From positions 2,357,501 through 2,421,500 of the forward strand of contig NZ_FSQT01000002.1 of assembly GCF_900143515.1 (NCBI RefSeq): 64,000 nucleotides of DNA, given 5' to 3'. This DNA comes from Micromonospora cremea. Its GTDB lineage: Bacteria > Actinomycetota > Actinomycetes > Mycobacteriales > Micromonosporaceae. The notes below the pieces were generated by a model. It was given only the letters and a program-made list of their open reading frames with translations, made no database searches and had not been told where the DNA came from. The position numbers were made by a program, and so were the translations under genes. Position 1 is the stretch's first letter, and every line of letters starts with the position of its first letter. Positions 23,532-31,936 of this stretch are shown here, in pieces.

Positions 23532-24541
23532 ACGGGGACCCGGTCACCGACAGCGGAATCTGGTTCCGGGTGGAGGCCGGCAGCACGGCCAGCGCCGTCC
23601 GGCGCGCCGCGGAGCACCTCGGCGAGCAGGTGCAGCTGGGCCAGCCGCGCATCGCAGACCTGGCCATCGTCGCCGCAGAGCTGACCAGCAACCTGGTCAA
23701 GCACGCCGACGAAGGTGTCCTGCTGCTCCGGCCGGTACGCCGCGCCGGGCAGGCCGGCGTGGAGCTGCTGGCCATCGACTCCGGGCCCGGCATGGCCGAC
23801 CTGAGCGTCTCGTCCCAGGACGGGCACTCCACCACCGGCACGCTCGGCATCGGTCTGGGCGCCATCGTCCGGCAGGCGAGCTGGTTCGACGGGTACTCGC
23901 TGCCCGGCCGGGGCACCGTCCTCGCCGTGCAGGTCTGGCCGGCCGAGCCGGCTCAACCCTCCTGGGCCGGCGCTCTCACCCGGCCGCTGACCGGCGAGAC
24001 GGTCAGCGGCGACGGGTACGCCGTCCGGATCGCCGACGGCAGGCACCAGGTGCTGGTCAGCGACGGACTGGGACACGGTCCGCTGGCCGCCGCCGCCACG
24101 GAGGCGGCGGTGACCGCGTTCCGCGACGCGCCGGCCGGCCCGCCGCAGGCCGTGGTCAGCCACCTGCACCGGGCCATGTCGTACACCCGCGGCGCGGCGC
24201 TGGCGGTCGCCGAGCTGGCGCCGGAGGCCGGGGTGCTGCACTACGCCGGGCTGGGCAACATCGCCGCCGTGGTGATCGAGGGCGACGGCCAGCGACGAGG
24301 CCTGGTCTCGCTGCCCGGCATCGCCGGGCACCAGCGACCGACGGTCCGGGGGTACGACTACTCGTTCGGCCCCGGAGCCCGGCTGGTGATGCACAGCGAC
24401 GGAGTGGTCGACCGCTGGCGGTTGACCGACTATCCGGGCTTGATCGAGCGGTCCCCGCTGGTGATGGCGGCGACCCTGCTGCGCGACGCCGGGGTGCGGC
24501 GCGACGACGCCTGCGTGCTGGTCGCGAGGTCCTGGGCATGA
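23528..24541 (+). CDS. ATPase-SpoIIE fusion phosphatase (RsbX-like)
   Basis: The product has 337 residues with two parts. Residues 10-135 form an anti-sigma-like GHKL ATPase domain (VAAELTSNLVKHADEG, DSGPGMADL, GTLGIGLGAIVRQAS). Residues 145-335 form a SpoIIE/RsbX-type PP2C phosphatase (LVSDGLGHGPLAA, then MHSDGVVDR). RsbX resets the stressosome by dephosphorylating RsbR and RsbS, and the fusion to an RsbT-like ATPase domain is typical of actinobacterial versions. GTG at 23528 overlaps the rsbT stop by 4 nt; a GTG 9 nt earlier is in frame but less consistent with the overlap pattern. It ends in an ATGA overlap with the next gene. Confidence 0.9.
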   Translation: MNGDPVTDSGIWFRVEAGSTASAVRRAAEHLGEQVQLGQPRIADLAIVAAELTSNLVKHADEGVLLLRPVRRAGQAGVELLAIDSGPGMADLSVSSQDGHSTTGTLGIGLGAIVRQASWFDGYSLPGRGTVLAVQVWPAEPAQPSWAGALTRPLTGETVSGDGYAVRIADGRHQVLVSDGLGHGPLAAAATEAAVTAFRDAPAGPPQAVVSHLHRAMSYTRGAALAVAELAPEAGVLHYAGLGNIAAVVIEGDGQRRGLVSLPGIAGHQRPTVRGYDYSFGPGARLVMHSDGVVDRWRLTDYPGLIERSPLVMAATLLRDAGVRRDDACVLVARSWA

Positions 24542-25899
24542 TCGGGGAGCCGACCACGCTGCCGCTGCTGCGAATGGCGCTGCGGGTCGAGCAGGACATC
24601 TTCGTGATCCGCCAGCGGGGCCGCGAGGTGGCCTCGGTGGTCGGCCTGGAACACCAGGACCAGATCCGGATCGCCACCGCGCTCAGCGAGGTGGCCCGGG
24701 ACCTGCTCCGCGCGGTCGGGGGAGCGGACGTGTCCTTCCACGTGGACGCGGGCGCCGACGGTCGGTTCCACCTCCGCGCGGACCTCGCTCCGGTCGCCCC
24801 GCTGCCGGACGGCCGGTACGAGCCGCAGTCCGGCGCGGTGTCCCGGCTGGTCGACACCCTGAGCGTGTCGACCGTCGAGGGGGTTACGGTCGTGAGGATG
24901 TCCCGACGAGTCCCGGCCAACGCGCCGACGCCAACCCCGGAGCGGCTCGCCGAGTTCCGTGCTGAACTCGGCCGTAGCGCGCCGACCAGCGCCCTGGACG
25001 AGCTGACCGTGCAGAACGGGCAGCTCATCGCGGCGCTGGACGAGGTGCGCAGCCAGCGCGACGAGCTCGCTGTGCTGAACGAGGAGCTGGCCGAGACCAA
25101 CCGTGGCGTGCTGGCGCTCTACAACCAGCTCACCGAGGAGCTGGAGGAGACCAACCGGGGCGTCGTCGCCCTCTACGCCGAGCTGGACGAGAAGTCGGCC
25201 CAGCTGCGCGCGGCGAGCGAGTCGAAGAGCCGGTTCCTGGCCAACGTGAGCCATGAGTTGCGCGCCCCGGTCACCGCGATCATGGGGTTGGGGCGGTTGC
25301 TCTCCGACTCCGCCTCCGACCCGCTCACCGCCGAGCAGGCTCGCCAGGTCGGTCTGATCCGCTCCTCGGCGGCGGATCTGCTCGGGCTGGTCAACGAGCT
25401 GCTGGACCTGGCCAAGGCGGAGTCCGGCCGGATCGAGCCGGACTGGGCCGAGGTGGACCTGCGACCGGTCTTCGGCCAGCTGCGCGGGACGCTGCGCGCG
25501 CTGGCCACCCGGCCCGAGGTGGAGCTGGTGGTGGAGGAGCCGCCCGCGCCGGCCGTGCTGCGCACCGACGAGGTGCTGCTCGGCCAGGTGCTGCGCAACC
25601 TGCTGCACAACGGGTTGAAGTTCACCCAGCGGGGCGAGGTGCGGCTGCGGGCCCGGCAACGCGACGACCGGTGGAACTTCTCGGTCAGCGACACCGGTCC
25701 GGGCATCGCGCCCGAGCTGCACGAGCGGATCTTCGAGGAGTTCTACCAGGTGCCGGGTGCGACCCGGGTCGGCGGCACCGGCCTCGGCCTGCCGTACGCC
25801 CGGCGCCTGGTGACACTGCTCGGCGGGACACTGGAGTTGACCAGCGAGCCGGGCCGGGGCAGCGCATTCACGGTCTCCCTGCCCGTGGGCGGAGCGTGA
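24538..25899 (+). CDS. Cytosolic sensor histidine kinase in the stressosome operon
   Basis: This is a 453-residue soluble kinase with no membrane segment. Residues 1-125 form an RsbT/anti-sigma-like GHKL domain that lacks clear ATP boxes and may be a binding module. Residues 150-230 are a coiled coil with a repeated (L/E)ETNRGV(V/L)ALY pattern. HisKA follows with His239 in FLANVSHELRAPV, then the HATPase with N-box LLHNGLKF, G1 DTGPGIAPE and G2 GGTGLGLPYARRL. ATG at 24538 overlaps the stop before it by 4 nt. The last gene of the operon begins with a REC domain and is its obvious partner. This links stressosome output to a phosphorelay. Confidence 0.92.
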   Translation: MIGEPTTLPLLRMALRVEQDIFVIRQRGREVASVVGLEHQDQIRIATALSEVARDLLRAVGGADVSFHVDAGADGRFHLRADLAPVAPLPDGRYEPQSGAVSRLVDTLSVSTVEGVTVVRMSRRVPANAPTPTPERLAEFRAELGRSAPTSALDELTVQNGQLIAALDEVRSQRDELAVLNEELAETNRGVLALYNQLTEELEETNRGVVALYAELDEKSAQLRAASESKSRFLANVSHELRAPVTAIMGLGRLLSDSASDPLTAEQARQVGLIRSSAADLLGLVNELLDLAKAESGRIEPDWAEVDLRPVFGQLRGTLRALATRPEVELVVEEPPAPAVLRTDEVLLGQVLRNLLHNGLKFTQRGEVRLRARQRDDRWNFSVSDTGPGIAPELHERIFEEFYQVPGATRVGGTGLGLPYARRLVTLLGGTLELTSEPGRGSAFTVSLPVGGA

Positions 25900-27440
25900 C
25901 GGTGGACGGCGGGCCGGCGACCGTCCTGGTGGTCGATGACAGTCGTACAAAGCGTTACCTGCTGGTCAGTTGGCTCACCCGGGCCGGGTTCACCGTGCTA
26001 GAGGCGGAGAGCGGCGCCGAGGCACTGGCGCGGGTCGAGGTGGACCGGATCGACCTCGTGGTGCTCGACGTCCGGCTGCCCGACCTGAGCGGCTACGAGG
26101 TCTGCGAACGGATCAAGGACGCGCACCCGGCGATGCCGGTGATCCACGTGTCGGCGCACGCCGTGGACGTCGCCGACCGCGCCCAGGGACTGACCCGGGG
26201 TGCCGACGCCTATCTGACCGAGCCGATCGAGCCGGAGGAGCTGATCGCCACCACCCGGGCGGTGCTGCGCTACTACCAGGCCCGGCAGCGCGCCGAACTG
26301 CTCGCCGAGCGGCTGCTCGGGCTGGCCGACACGACGGTGGCGGTGCACGCCGCGCCGACCTTCACGCGGCTGCTGGAGGCCGCCGCGGCGGGCGCCGCGC
26401 AGATCTTCAAGAGCCCGGCGGCGGTGATCGCCGAGACGTTCGACGGCGACTGCCTCGCCGGGATCTGCGCCGGGCCCGGCGCCGAGGCCAACGTGGTGCC
26501 GTGGGTCGTCGACGACACCGGGGTGCCCACGGGCTCCACGGTCCGGGTGGAGGCACCGGCGAGTTGGGGGCTGCTCGACTGGCCGGCGGACGACTCGGTG
26601 ACCGTGGCCGCCGCCCGGCTGCGCGAGGACCGGGCCCCGCTGTACGTGGTGGTTCCGACCGCCACCCAGACCGCGCGGACCCCGGTGCTGGTGCAGCTCG
26701 CCCAAGCCGTGGCGGCGGCCGTGGAGGCACAGCGCTCGTTCGACGAGGAGCACCGGATCGCGGTGACCCTCCAGCGCAGCCTGCTCCCACGCCGGCTGCC
26801 CGATGTGGCCGGGCTGGACCTCGCGGTGCGCTACGAGCCGGCGAGCGCCCAGACCGAGGTGGGCGGTGACTTCTACGAGCTGGTGATGCTCGACGGGCAC
26901 CTGCTGCTGGCGATCGGCGACGTGGCCGGCCACTCGCTGCACGCGGCGACGGTCATGGCCGAGCTGCGGCACGCGGTGCGGGCGTACGCGGTCGAGGGGC
27001 ACCAGCCCGGCGAGATCCTGCACCGGGTCAACGAGCTGATGCGCACCCTGCTGCCGAACGAGGTGGCCACGCTCTGCGTGCTGCTGCTGCACCCGCCGAG
27101 CGGGCGGGTCCGGCTGGCCAGCGCCGGTCACCTGCCGCCGGTGCTCAGCCTGGACGGCAAGGTCGATTTCGTGCAGCACTCGGCGCCGCTGCTCGGCGTC
27201 CGCGCGCCCCGTCCGGCCGACCTGGAGTTCGTGCTGCCGGCCGGGGCCACGCTGGTGTTCTACACCGACGGGCTGATCGAGCGTCGGGACGCCGCCATCG
27301 ACGAGGGGCTGGCCGCCCTCGCCGCGCTGTCCAGGACGGTGGACGCCGACCTGGAGCGGTTCTGCACCCGGCTGTTGGTGGAGCTGGCCCCATCGGAGAT
27401 CCAGGACGACGTGGCCGTGATCGTGCTGCGCCGCCACTGA
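25896..27440 (+). CDS. REC-GAF-SpoIIE response regulator phosphatase
   Basis: The product has 514 residues. Residues 8-122 form a receiver with acceptor Asp58 (LVVLDVRLPDLSGYE). Residues 145-285 form a GAF-like linker and residues 300-512 a SpoIIE/RsbU-type PP2C phosphatase (SLLPRRLPDVAG, VGGDFYELV, IGDVAGHSLHAA, YTDGLIERR, DDVAVIVL). Phosphorylation of the receiver would switch the phosphatase, which would dephosphorylate a STAS antagonist and release a sigma factor. GTG at 25896 overlaps the kinase gene by 4 nt, and this is the last gene of the operon. The STAS protein at 21323-21679 is a reasonable substrate candidate, but unproven. Confidence 0.92.
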   Translation: MTVDGGPATVLVVDDSRTKRYLLVSWLTRAGFTVLEAESGAEALARVEVDRIDLVVLDVRLPDLSGYEVCERIKDAHPAMPVIHVSAHAVDVADRAQGLTRGADAYLTEPIEPEELIATTRAVLRYYQARQRAELLAERLLGLADTTVAVHAAPTFTRLLEAAAAGAAQIFKSPAAVIAETFDGDCLAGICAGPGAEANVVPWVVDDTGVPTGSTVRVEAPASWGLLDWPADDSVTVAAARLREDRAPLYVVVPTATQTARTPVLVQLAQAVAAAVEAQRSFDEEHRIAVTLQRSLLPRRLPDVAGLDLAVRYEPASAQTEVGGDFYELVMLDGHLLLAIGDVAGHSLHAATVMAELRHAVRAYAVEGHQPGEILHRVNELMRTLLPNEVATLCVLLLHPPSGRVRLASAGHLPPVLSLDGKVDFVQHSAPLLGVRAPRPADLEFVLPAGATLVFYTDGLIERRDAAIDEGLAALAALSRTVDADLERFCTRLLVELAPSEIQDDVAVIVLRRH

Positions 27441-27469
27441 AATCGGCGTCGGTCCGGGCCGCCGGGCAG

Positions 27470-28267
27470 TCAGTGGACCGATCGGGCGTACGCGGCGGGT
27501 GACACGCCAGCGACGGCCGTGAAGTCACGGACCAGGTGGGCCTGGTCGCTGTAGCCGAGGTCGGCGGCGAGGCCCGCCCAGTTCAGCGGACCGCCGGCGG
27601 CCTGCTCGACGGCCTCCTGGAGGCGGTAACGGCGGATCACCCACTTCGGGCCGACCCCCACGTACTCCGTGAACAGCCGTTGCAGCCGGCGGACCGGGAG
27701 GTCGTGGCGTGCGGCGAAGTGGTCGACCCGCAGCACCGTCCGGTCCGTCCGGATCGCCTCGGCCAGCCGGACGGCCTCCTCGGCCGTCGGGTCCGGCTCG
27801 GGCGCCCAGGCGGTGAGCAGGGCGTCCAGTGCGCGGCGCCGCTCGTCGTCGGTGCCCGCGCACAGCGGACCGTCGGGCCCGGCCAGCCGGCCGGCGGGCA
27901 GCGGCAGCCGGCGGCCGGTCAGCTCGGCGACCGGCCGACGCCAGAACGGGTGGAAGCCGCCGGGCCGGAACTGGACCCCGCAGACCCGGCCGGTGCCGGT
28001 GAGCGTGATTCGGAACAGGTTGCGGCCCACCCCGGCCACCTCGCCGGCCTCCGGCCCGTCGCCGTCGCGCCGGAACACCACGTTCACCGCCGGGTGCGGC
28101 ACGATCCGCTGCTCGAACGGTGCGCTCAACGCCCAGTCGATCAGCCAGTAGTGCTCGACCCACGGCCGGAGCGACTCCGCCGGCAGGTGCCGGCGGAAGC
28201 GCATCTCGCGCAGCAACCGGCCCGGGTCCAGGATGCCCCGGCTGTCGCCACGCGGTCGCTGTCGCAT
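27470..28267 (-). CDS. AraC family transcriptional regulator
   Basis: This is a 265-residue regulator with an N-terminal DUF6597-like sensing region (LPAESLRPWVEHYWLIDW, PHPAVNVVFRRDG, GVQFRPGGFHPFWRRPVAEL) and a C-terminal AraC DNA-binding domain. The latter has HTH1 around LPVRRLQRLFTEYVGVGPKW and HTH2 around LAADLGYSDQAHLVRDFTAV followed by GVSPAAYARS. I use ATG 28267 (MRQRPRG). It diverges from the DinB-like gene at 28299 with only 31 bp between, so promoter elements overlap and control of that gene is plausible. It converges with the stressosome operon. Confidence 0.9.
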   Translation of the reverse strand: MRQRPRGDSRGILDPGRLLREMRFRRHLPAESLRPWVEHYWLIDWALSAPFEQRIVPHPAVNVVFRRDGDGPEAGEVAGVGRNLFRITLTGTGRVCGVQFRPGGFHPFWRRPVAELTGRRLPLPAGRLAGPDGPLCAGTDDERRRALDALLTAWAPEPDPTAEEAVRLAEAIRTDRTVLRVDHFAARHDLPVRRLQRLFTEYVGVGPKWVIRRYRLQEAVEQAAGGPLNWAGLAADLGYSDQAHLVRDFTAVAGVSPAAYARSVH

Positions 28268-28298
28268 TTTTTCAAGACCACCCTCATACGCTGGCCCT

Positions 28299-28880
28299 AT
28301 GGCCACTCAGACTAGCGATCTGCTGGCGGCTGCCGCGCCGCGAACCGTCGATGTGGTGCGCGGCATCGCCGACGACCAGCTCGACCTGCCCACCCCGTGC
28401 CGCGACTACCTGGTCCGGGACCTGCTCAACCATCTGTACGAGGTGGTGGTGAACTTCCAGGAACTGGCCGCGAAGCGGCCGGTGGAATGGGCCGAGAAGC
28501 CCGACCACCTGACCGACGGCTGGCGGGACCGGTTCGAGACGGAGACCGGCCGGCTGATCGAGGCCTGGTCGGACCCGTCCACCCTGGAGGGTGTCTCGCC
28601 CGGCATGGGCATGCCCCAGACCGTCATCGGCGGCATGGCACTGCTGGACCTGACCGTGCACGGCTGGGACCTCGCCGTCGCCACCGGCCAGGCGTACGAG
28701 CCGGCCCCCGAGGCGGTGGCCGAGCTGCACGGCCTGGTCGAGCAGTTGGGCCCCACCGCCCGCAAGATGGGCGTCTTCGCCGAACCAGCACCGGCACCCA
28801 CCTCGACCAGCGCCGACCTGCCCAAGCTCGACCACCTCCTGGCCCAGACCGGCCGCACCCCCACCTGGCCCACCCCCTAA
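28299..28880 (+). CDS. TIGR03086 family metal-binding (DinB/MDMPI-like) protein
   Basis: This is a 193-residue four-helix-bundle protein of the mycothiol-dependent maleylpyruvate-isomerase-like superfamily. The likely metal ligands are His in LLNHLYEVVVNF and the later His in LTVHGWDLAVATG (HGWD is the family hallmark), with a Glu or Asp between. The opening LPTPCRDYLVRDLLNHL is also typical. Many such proteins are thiol-S-transferases acting with mycothiol, which fits an actinobacterium, but activity is not shown. It is divergent from the AraC gene and followed by a large inverted repeat that probably ends its transcript. Confidence 0.88.
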   Translation: MATQTSDLLAAAAPRTVDVVRGIADDQLDLPTPCRDYLVRDLLNHLYEVVVNFQELAAKRPVEWAEKPDHLTDGWRDRFETETGRLIEAWSDPSTLEGVSPGMGMPQTVIGGMALLDLTVHGWDLAVATGQAYEPAPEAVAELHGLVEQLGPTARKMGVFAEPAPAPTSTSADLPKLDHLLAQTGRTPTWPTP

Positions 28881-28914
28881 CCGCCCCCGCCCCCCTGCCC
28901 CCGCCCCCTGTCCT

Positions 28915-28979
28915 CCGGTGATCATGAAGTTGTTGCTGGTTCGCGCGGCGTGTCGTGGCAACAACTTCATGATCACCGG
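28915..28979. terminator. Long inverted repeat, probable terminator or dispersed repeat
   Basis: Arms at 28915-28935 and 28959-28979 are perfectly complementary over 21 bp (each containing GTGATCATGAAGTTGTTG or its complement), with a 23-nt loop. The AT-containing arm differs from local composition. It follows the DinB-like gene and precedes a new promoter. Confidence 0.75.
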
Positions 28980-28990
28980 GGTGGGCGGGT

Positions 28991-29020
28991 GGGGTGAGGG
29001 GAGGGGAGGGGAGGGGAGGG
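28991..29020 (+). repeat. G-run repeat with G-quadruplex potential
   Basis: Six G-runs of three or four bases separated by single A or TGA occur in 30 bp (GGGGTGAGGGGAGGGGAGGG and on). The tract ends 4 bp before the -35 of the PadR gene. Such spacing can form a G-quadruplex on the plus strand. Confidence 0.55.
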
Positions 29021-29023
29021 TTG

Positions 29024-29052
29024 TTGACACGGGTATTCGCTGAGTGAATAGT
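29024..29052 (+). promoter_or_regulatory. Leaderless promoter with operator for the second PadR cassette
   Basis: TTGACA (29024-29029) and AATAGT (29047-29052) are 17 nt apart and the GTG at 29059 is 7 nt beyond the -10. The near-palindrome TATTCGCTGAGTGAATA (29034-29050) covers spacer and -10, as expected for autorepression. Confidence 0.7.
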
Positions 29053-29058
29053 TGAGGC

Positions 29059-29595
29059 GTGTCCACGTCGCATGTTCTGCTCGGGTTGCTCGCCGGTGGC
29101 AGCCGGCACGGCTACGAGCTCAAGCGTGCGCACGACGAGCGGCTGCCCCGGGCCCGGCCGCTGGCCTTCGGGCAGGTCTACGCCACCCTCGGCCGACTGC
29201 AACGCGACGGCCTGGTGACCGCCGCCGGCCAGGATCGGGCGGCCGGTCCCGACCGCACGGCGTACGCGCTGACCGGCGAGGGCCGGGCCACGCTGGACCG
29301 GTGGCTGTCCACGGTGGAGCCGCCGATGCCGTACGTGGCCAGCACGCTCTTCGCCAAGGTCGTGGTGGCGCTGCTGGTCGCCGACGCTGACCGGGCCCGG
29401 TCCTACCTGATCGCCCAGCGCGCCGCGCACACCGTGCGGCTGCGTGAGCTGACCGCGGTCAAGGCCGACCCGGCCGCCACCCTCAGCGACGTGGTGGCGG
29501 CCGACTTCGCGATCGCCCACCTCGACGCCGACCTGCGGTGGCTGCACACCACGCTGGACCGGGTCGCCGACTGGCACCGGGAGGTGCACCCGTGA
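29059..29595 (+). CDS. PadR family transcriptional regulator
   Basis: This is a 178-residue regulator of the longer PadR type. The winged helix lies at 1-75 (VLLGLLAGGSRHGYELKR, FGQVYATLGRLQRDGLV, RTAYALTGEGR). A C-terminal helical dimerisation domain follows (LLVADADRARSYLIAQRAAH). GTG at 29059 seems to be the first base of the transcript (see promoter entry). It overlaps the next gene by 4 nt, forming padR-ATPase-permease on one transcript, a different subtype from the cassette at 13.3-15.2 kb because its permease is FtsX/MacB-like. It should repress its own operon until a ligand binds. Confidence 0.9.
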   Translation: MSTSHVLLGLLAGGSRHGYELKRAHDERLPRARPLAFGQVYATLGRLQRDGLVTAAGQDRAAGPDRTAYALTGEGRATLDRWLSTVEPPMPYVASTLFAKVVVALLVADADRARSYLIAQRAAHTVRLRELTAVKADPAATLSDVVAADFAIAHLDADLRWLHTTLDRVADWHREVHP

Positions 29596-30293
29596 CGCAA
29601 CTCCAGGCTCGCGGCGTGGTTCGGGCGTACGGCCCGACGCCCGCGCTGCGCGGCGTGACGCTCGACGTGACCGAGGGCGAGATCGTCGCCGTCACCGGCC
29701 CGAGCGGCTGTGGCAAGTCGACCCTGCTGCACTGTCTGGCCGGGATCCTCCGCCCGGACGCCGGCGAGGTCACCTGGCGCGGCCACCGGATCGACACGTG
29801 GTCGGAGGGGGCCCGGTCGCGGCTGCGGCGCACCGAGTTCGGTGTGCTGTTCCAGTTCGGCCAGCTGGTGGCCGAACTGACCGCGGCGGAGAACGTCGCT
29901 CTGCCCCTGCTCCTCGCCGGCACGGGGCGGCGAGAGGCACGGACGGCGGCGCTCACCTGGCTGGAGCGGTTCGGGGTGGCCGAGCTGGCCGACATTCGAC
30001 CCGGCGAGATGTCCGGCGGGCAGCAGCAGCGCTGCGCCACCGCGCGGGCCCTCGTCACCGAGCCCCGGGTGCTCTTCGCCGACGAGCCGACCGGCGCGCT
30101 GGACACGCTCACCGGCGAGCAGGTGCTCACCCAACTGGTCCGGCTCGCCCGCGAGCAGCGCACCGCCGTCGTGCTGGTCACCCATGAGCCGCGGATCGCC
30201 GCGTACGCCGATCGGGAGATCGTGTTGCGCGACGGCCTGGTGGACCACACCGGCCTGGGGCTCGACGCGCCGCTGGCCGGCGGCTCCCGGTGA
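29592..30293 (+). CDS. ABC transporter ATP-binding protein (LolD/MacB type)
   Basis: This 233-residue ATPase has all nucleotide-binding motifs: Walker A GPSGCGKST, Q-loop FQFGQL, signature MSGGQQQRCATARAL, Walker B VLFADEPTGALD and the switch His in VLVTHEP. The DEPTGALD form and length place it with LolD/MacB/FtsE-type ATPases that serve FtsX-like permeases. GTG at 29592 overlaps padR by 4 nt and its stop overlaps the permease by 4 nt. The system probably works as an exporter or mechanotransducer at the membrane; the substrate is unknown. Confidence 0.92.
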   Translation: MTQLQARGVVRAYGPTPALRGVTLDVTEGEIVAVTGPSGCGKSTLLHCLAGILRPDAGEVTWRGHRIDTWSEGARSRLRRTEFGVLFQFGQLVAELTAAENVALPLLLAGTGRREARTAALTWLERFGVAELADIRPGEMSGGQQQRCATARALVTEPRVLFADEPTGALDTLTGEQVLTQLVRLAREQRTAVVLVTHEPRIAAYADREIVLRDGLVDHTGLGLDAPLAGGSR

Positions 30294-31822
30294 GGCCGGC
30301 GACGCTGGTCCGGCTCGCGCTGGCCGGCACCCGCACCGACACCGCCCGGGTGGTGCTCACCGCGCTCAGCGCCCTGCTGGCGACCCTGGCCGGGCTGGCG
30401 GCGCTCACCGTGCTGGCCATCCCGACGCCGGCGGCGACCGATGACAACGCCAATCGCTGGTCGGAGCAGTATCGCAACGCGCTGTTCGTCGAGCCGGGGC
30501 TGCGCGGCGGCACGGCGTTCGCGCTGCTGCTGCTGACCGTCCCGGTGCTGGCGCTGGCCGGCCAGTGCGCCCGGCTCGGCGCGCCGACCCGGGACCGGCG
30601 GCTCGCCGCGCTCCGGCTGGCCGGCGCCACCCCCGGCCAGGTCACCCGGCTCGCGGTGCTGGAGACCGGCCTGGCGAGCCTGCTCGGCACCGTCGTCGGG
30701 CTGGGCGTCTACCTGGCCGGTCGGGAGCTGCTGCACCGGCCGGACGAGCAGGGTCGACTCGCCCTGCCCACCGACGTGCTGCCGTCGCCCGGTGCGCTGG
30801 CCGCCGTCGTGCTCGGCCTGCCGGTTGTCGCGGCGCTGGCCACCGTCCTGATGCTGCGCAGGGTCACCACCAGCCCGCTCGGGGTGACCCGCAAGGCCGC
30901 GAGGGAGCGCGGTCCACGCCCCTGGGCGGGGCTGTTGATCGGGTTGGGGCTGGCCTCCTTCGCCGCGGTCCGGCCGGTGATGTACCGCTTCGATGACAAT
31001 GGTGAGGTGCTGCGCTGGCTGGTGCCGCTGCTGTTCCTGACGGGTGGCCTCGCGGCGATGATCGGGGTGGTGATTGGCACCGGCTGGATCTCGTACACCT
31101 GCGGGCGGCTGCTGCGCCAGCACGCCCGCCGTCCGCCGGCGCTGCTCGCCGCCGGCCGGCTGATGTCCGACCCGTGGGCGGGCAGCCGTACGTTCGCCGC
31201 GCTGCTGGCCGCTCTGATCTTCGGTGCCGGCGCGGCCGCGCTGCGTGCCTACTTCGTGGCGCAGGACGCACTCGACCGGGAGCAGAACCTGCGCGACGGC
31301 GGCGACGCGGGCGCGGATTCGTTCTACCTGTCGACCATGGACCTGGTCGACTCGGCGGTCGCGCTGGCCGTGCTGATCGCCGCCGGAGGGCTGATCGTCG
31401 CGCTGGTGGAGGGGATCGTGTCCCGCCGCCGGGCCTACGCCGCCCTGGTCGCCACCGGCGTACCGCGGTCCACCCTGAGTCGCTCCGTCGCCTGGCAGGC
31501 GCTGGCCCCCGCCGTGCCGGCGATCGTGCTCGCCCTCGGCGTCGGCACGCTGCTTGGCCGCGGGCTCTTCCCGAAGGCGACGACGGGCACGTCGTCGTCC
31601 GAGATCTGCGACGCCACGGCGGCACTCTGTGACGATCCGGCGACCCGGCAGCAGTACGTCCGGTTCGTGGAGACCGCCGGGGCCGAGCGGGTTCCGGACG
31701 TACCGCTGGAGCAGTTGGCCTGGCTGGGCGGTGGCGCGTTGGCCGCGGTGCTGATGACGGTCGGCGTCGGCCTGCTCTTCCTGCGGGTCAGCACGGCGGC
31801 GGACGAGCTGCGTACGGCCTGA
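30290..31822 (+). CDS. FtsX-like ABC transporter permease
   Basis: This is a 510-residue membrane protein with about eight to ten hydrophobic segments. It starts with GTG at 30290, coupled to the ATPase gene. The FtsX-like core is seen twice: RRLAALRLAGATPGQVTRLA near residue 100 and RRAYAALVATGVPRSTLSRS near residue 380, each the cytosolic coupling helix that touches the ATPase. A soluble extracytoplasmic loop lies at about 425-465 and contains two cysteines (SEICDATAALCDD) that could form a disulfide. It carries both halves in one chain, so a homodimer of ATPase with one permease is possible. Confidence 0.9.
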   Translation: MRPATLVRLALAGTRTDTARVVLTALSALLATLAGLAALTVLAIPTPAATDDNANRWSEQYRNALFVEPGLRGGTAFALLLLTVPVLALAGQCARLGAPTRDRRLAALRLAGATPGQVTRLAVLETGLASLLGTVVGLGVYLAGRELLHRPDEQGRLALPTDVLPSPGALAAVVLGLPVVAALATVLMLRRVTTSPLGVTRKAARERGPRPWAGLLIGLGLASFAAVRPVMYRFDDNGEVLRWLVPLLFLTGGLAAMIGVVIGTGWISYTCGRLLRQHARRPPALLAAGRLMSDPWAGSRTFAALLAALIFGAGAAALRAYFVAQDALDREQNLRDGGDAGADSFYLSTMDLVDSAVALAVLIAAGGLIVALVEGIVSRRRAYAALVATGVPRSTLSRSVAWQALAPAVPAIVLALGVGTLLGRGLFPKATTGTSSSEICDATAALCDDPATRQQYVRFVETAGAERVPDVPLEQLAWLGGGALAAVLMTVGVGLLFLRVSTAADELRTA

Positions 31823-31936
31823 GCGGATGTAACGCTTTCGGTAGCGGTGCCGCTGTCTGCACCGGAGACCCGGACCATCGGGTTTCCGGCGCCGGACCGG
31901 ACGGTTCGCGACGCGGTAACGGTGGGAGTTCGGCAG

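Noticed and set aside
31823..31936. Earlier start (31847) for the MatA-like gene
   Set aside because: The additional 30 residues are not conserved-looking and the ATG at 31937 has a good SD.
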